64,000 bases of DNA from Pseudomonas viridiflava (lineage in GTDB: Bacteria; Pseudomonadota; Gammaproteobacteria; Pseudomonadales; Pseudomonadaceae). The notes beneath the pieces were generated by a model. It was given only the letters and a program-made list of their open reading frames with translations, was not told the DNA's origin and searched no databases. Location: positions 1 through 64,000 of the forward strand of contig NZ_UWFA01000259.1 of NCBI RefSeq assembly GCF_900601905.1. The letters are read 5' to 3'. Numbering within the stretch: position 1 is the stretch's first letter; each line of letters begins with the position of its first letter. The position numbers and the translations under genes are program-made. This document shows positions 63,701 through 64,000 of the stretch, piece after piece.

Positions 63701-64000
63701 CCGCCTTCGGCACGCAGGCTGCCGGTTTCGATGTCCCACAGTTGTTCGATAAAGGCCCGGTCTTCGGCGACCAGCGCCGAGCGCTGCCCCGGCAGGCCCG
63801 GCCCCATGTAGCCCATTTCCCGGCCGCCCATGGCATTGGGCTGGCCGGTCAGGGAAAACGGCCCGCTGCCGGTGCGGCAAATGGCGCCCGTGGCCAGATG
63901 CAGGTTGCACAGCGCGTTGGTGTGCGAGGTGCCTTGCACGCTCTGGTTCAGGCCCATGGTCCAGCAGCTCATCCAGTTGGCGGCTTCGCCGATCCATTGC
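60775..64000 (-). CDS. Assimilatory nitrate reductase-CysJ-like flavoreductase fusion, 5' end beyond window
   Basis: About 1,074 residues are visible; the frame runs on through the right edge. The first part is the molybdopterin nitrate reductase (NWMSCWTMGLNQSVQ and PFSLTGQPNAMGGREMG near its start, then the C-terminal molybdopterin-binding domain with PALNKLNPGPFIEVHPDD). After about residue 530 come a flavodoxin domain (LVLWASQTGNCENL; TSTFGDGDPPDNA; LGDSNYQQF), an FAD domain (YSISSSPN, GGVCSTFLAD) and an NADP domain (GPGTGIAPFRAFLQER; CGDASRMAKDV; SKERRYLRDVY) as in sulfite reductase alpha subunit CysJ. It gives the reductase its own NAD(P)H electron path. The N-terminal iron-sulfur part (roughly 300 residues) is outside. 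Confidence 0.93.
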   Translation of the reverse strand, partial: QWIGEAANWMSCWTMGLNQSVQGTSHTNALCNLHLATGAICRTGSGPFSLTGQPNAMGGREMGYMGPGLPGQRSALVAEDRAFIEQLWDIETGSLRAEGGNGTVEMFQAMAEGSIKACWIICTNPVASVPNRQQVIDGLRKAELVITQDAYLDTETNRYADILLPGALWAEAEGVMINSERNLTLTQQAVQAPGDTLADWQIIARVACAMGYAEAFSYASAADVFEEIKRAWNPKTGYDLRGASYERLREQPLQWPCATPDTSVRNPVRYLQPASATRQPAIVFPTASGKAQFFARPHLMPAELPDDEFPLVLNTGRLQHQWHTLTKTGKVPALNKLNPGPFIEVHPDDAERLNIKPGSRVQIRSRRGVATLPAVLSDRVRPGNCFAPFHWNDVFGEELAINALTSDAVDSISLQPAFKYCAVALQALPASELEDFPEVASDTRAFAPTQIDALARALNIDTPLPLSLNAEEQVYMRGYLLGLRSAEGARNGVPTLPASAPFSTDQRLLLNGLLAGLFSRGGASTPLAPAGPEWLVLWASQTGNCENLAATCAQRLGNAGQQARVQAMDSANLDQLRSAAGVLLVTSTFGDGDPPDNANDFWQTLLRAEPQTLSDSRFGVLALGDSNYQQFCGFGRKLDERLAALGAERIQPRLECEPDYQELAEQWLTELCAKLAVMGGVAVPQTSSAAAAPASAPPVDSNPFTRAHPLRTTLLSNRLLNGDGAEKETRHLAFDLSGHDFPYQAGDALGVWPVNASELVDELLGTLGLDGETQVELNNHAPMTLRSALTEHLEIARISPDLLRRVADQTASSQLRALLEEDNHAALQDWLWGRQLPALLREFPMALEAAQWVQLLKPLQPRLYSISSSPNLTPNEVHLTVATVRYQHQSQARGGVCSTFLADRAEQQGVRIYLQRSAHFRPPKNPETPLIMIGPGTGIAPFRAFLQERQAQGGNGKNWLFFGEQRARTDFYYREELRDWQRSGLLQRLDTAFSRDQSEKIYVQQRMLEEGAELWKWLEQGAHVCVCGDASRMAKDVDAALKKIVQMHGKMSSGAATLYVSDMSKERRYLRDVY

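Overview
The window is chromosomal DNA of a fluorescent Pseudomonas. The evidence is the 5S rRNA tail, an MksFEB condensin operon, the holD-rimI pair, a carbonic anhydrase, a membrane gluconate dehydrogenase, a nasS-nasT-nasA-kinase-cobA nitrate block of the type known in Pseudomonas, and many REP-type palindromes of Pseudomonas style. I see no transposase, integrase, phage gene or CRISPR array. The species cannot be fixed from this alone; a P. syringae/P. fluorescens-lineage strain fits.

Layout. 1-0.3 kb: 3' end of an rRNA operon facing the terminators of the minus-strand mksF-mksE-mksB operon (0.3-5.1 kb). 5.2-12.6 kb: holD-rimI, an acidic protein, carbonic anhydrase, an exported protein, a chemoreceptor, an HD hydrolase and a TauE/SafE transporter. 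12.9-16.1 kb: hydantoin/Asp-Glu racemase and FCD-GntR regulator divergent from an NCS1 permease; the intergenic region carries two identical 14-bp candidate operators. 16.3-19.9 kb: glucarate-dehydratase-like enzyme and sugar-acid transporter with a divergent LysR regulator. 20-28 kb: exported protein, MFS/ArsR pair, PhoD-like phosphatase, acetyltransferase, LysR/quinone-oxidoreductase pair. 28-32.8 kb: SnoaL-like protein and FAD oxidoreductase divergent from an ECF sigma/zinc anti-sigma pair, an acetyltransferase, a small exported protein and a YcaC-type hydrolase. 33-37 kb: three-subunit gluconate 2-dehydrogenase. 37.6-42 kb: Fur-box-preceded FecI-FecR-TonB receptor iron system. 42.2 kb: tRNA-Met, then poorly understood small reading frames. 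43-49.6 kb: second chemoreceptor, DUF3100 membrane protein behind a structured leader, LysR regulator divergent from L-serine ammonia-lyase. 49.7-54.4 kb: amidohydrolase, aldehyde dehydrogenase and beta-hydroxyacid dehydrogenase with a divergent LysR regulator and a perfect palindromic operator. 54.4-64 kb: a 165-bp tandem repeat built of REP elements, then the nitrate assimilation block cobA, phosphatase-kinase fusion, nasA, nasT, nasS and a nitrate reductase fused to a CysJ-like flavoprotein reductase, cut by the right edge.

How it works together. The nitrate block is the most developed system. NasA imports nitrate, the fusion enzyme reduces it with its own NAD(P)H-flavin electron chain, CobA supplies the siroheme precursor needed for nitrite reduction, and NasS/NasT sense nitrate and act on RNA. 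The stretch between nasT and nasA shows, in order, an NtrC-like site, a sigma-54 promoter, an AACGGC hexaloop hairpin of the kind ANTAR proteins bind, and an intrinsic terminator, so a nitrogen-control plus nitrate-antitermination model can be read from the DNA. nirBD, which from memory sits between the kinase and cobA in P. aeruginosa, is absent from that place.

REP-type inverted pairs occur throughout the intergenic regions in at least five sequence families and probably account for most hairpins outside terminators. They also form a tandem array that reaches into the 3' end of cobA.
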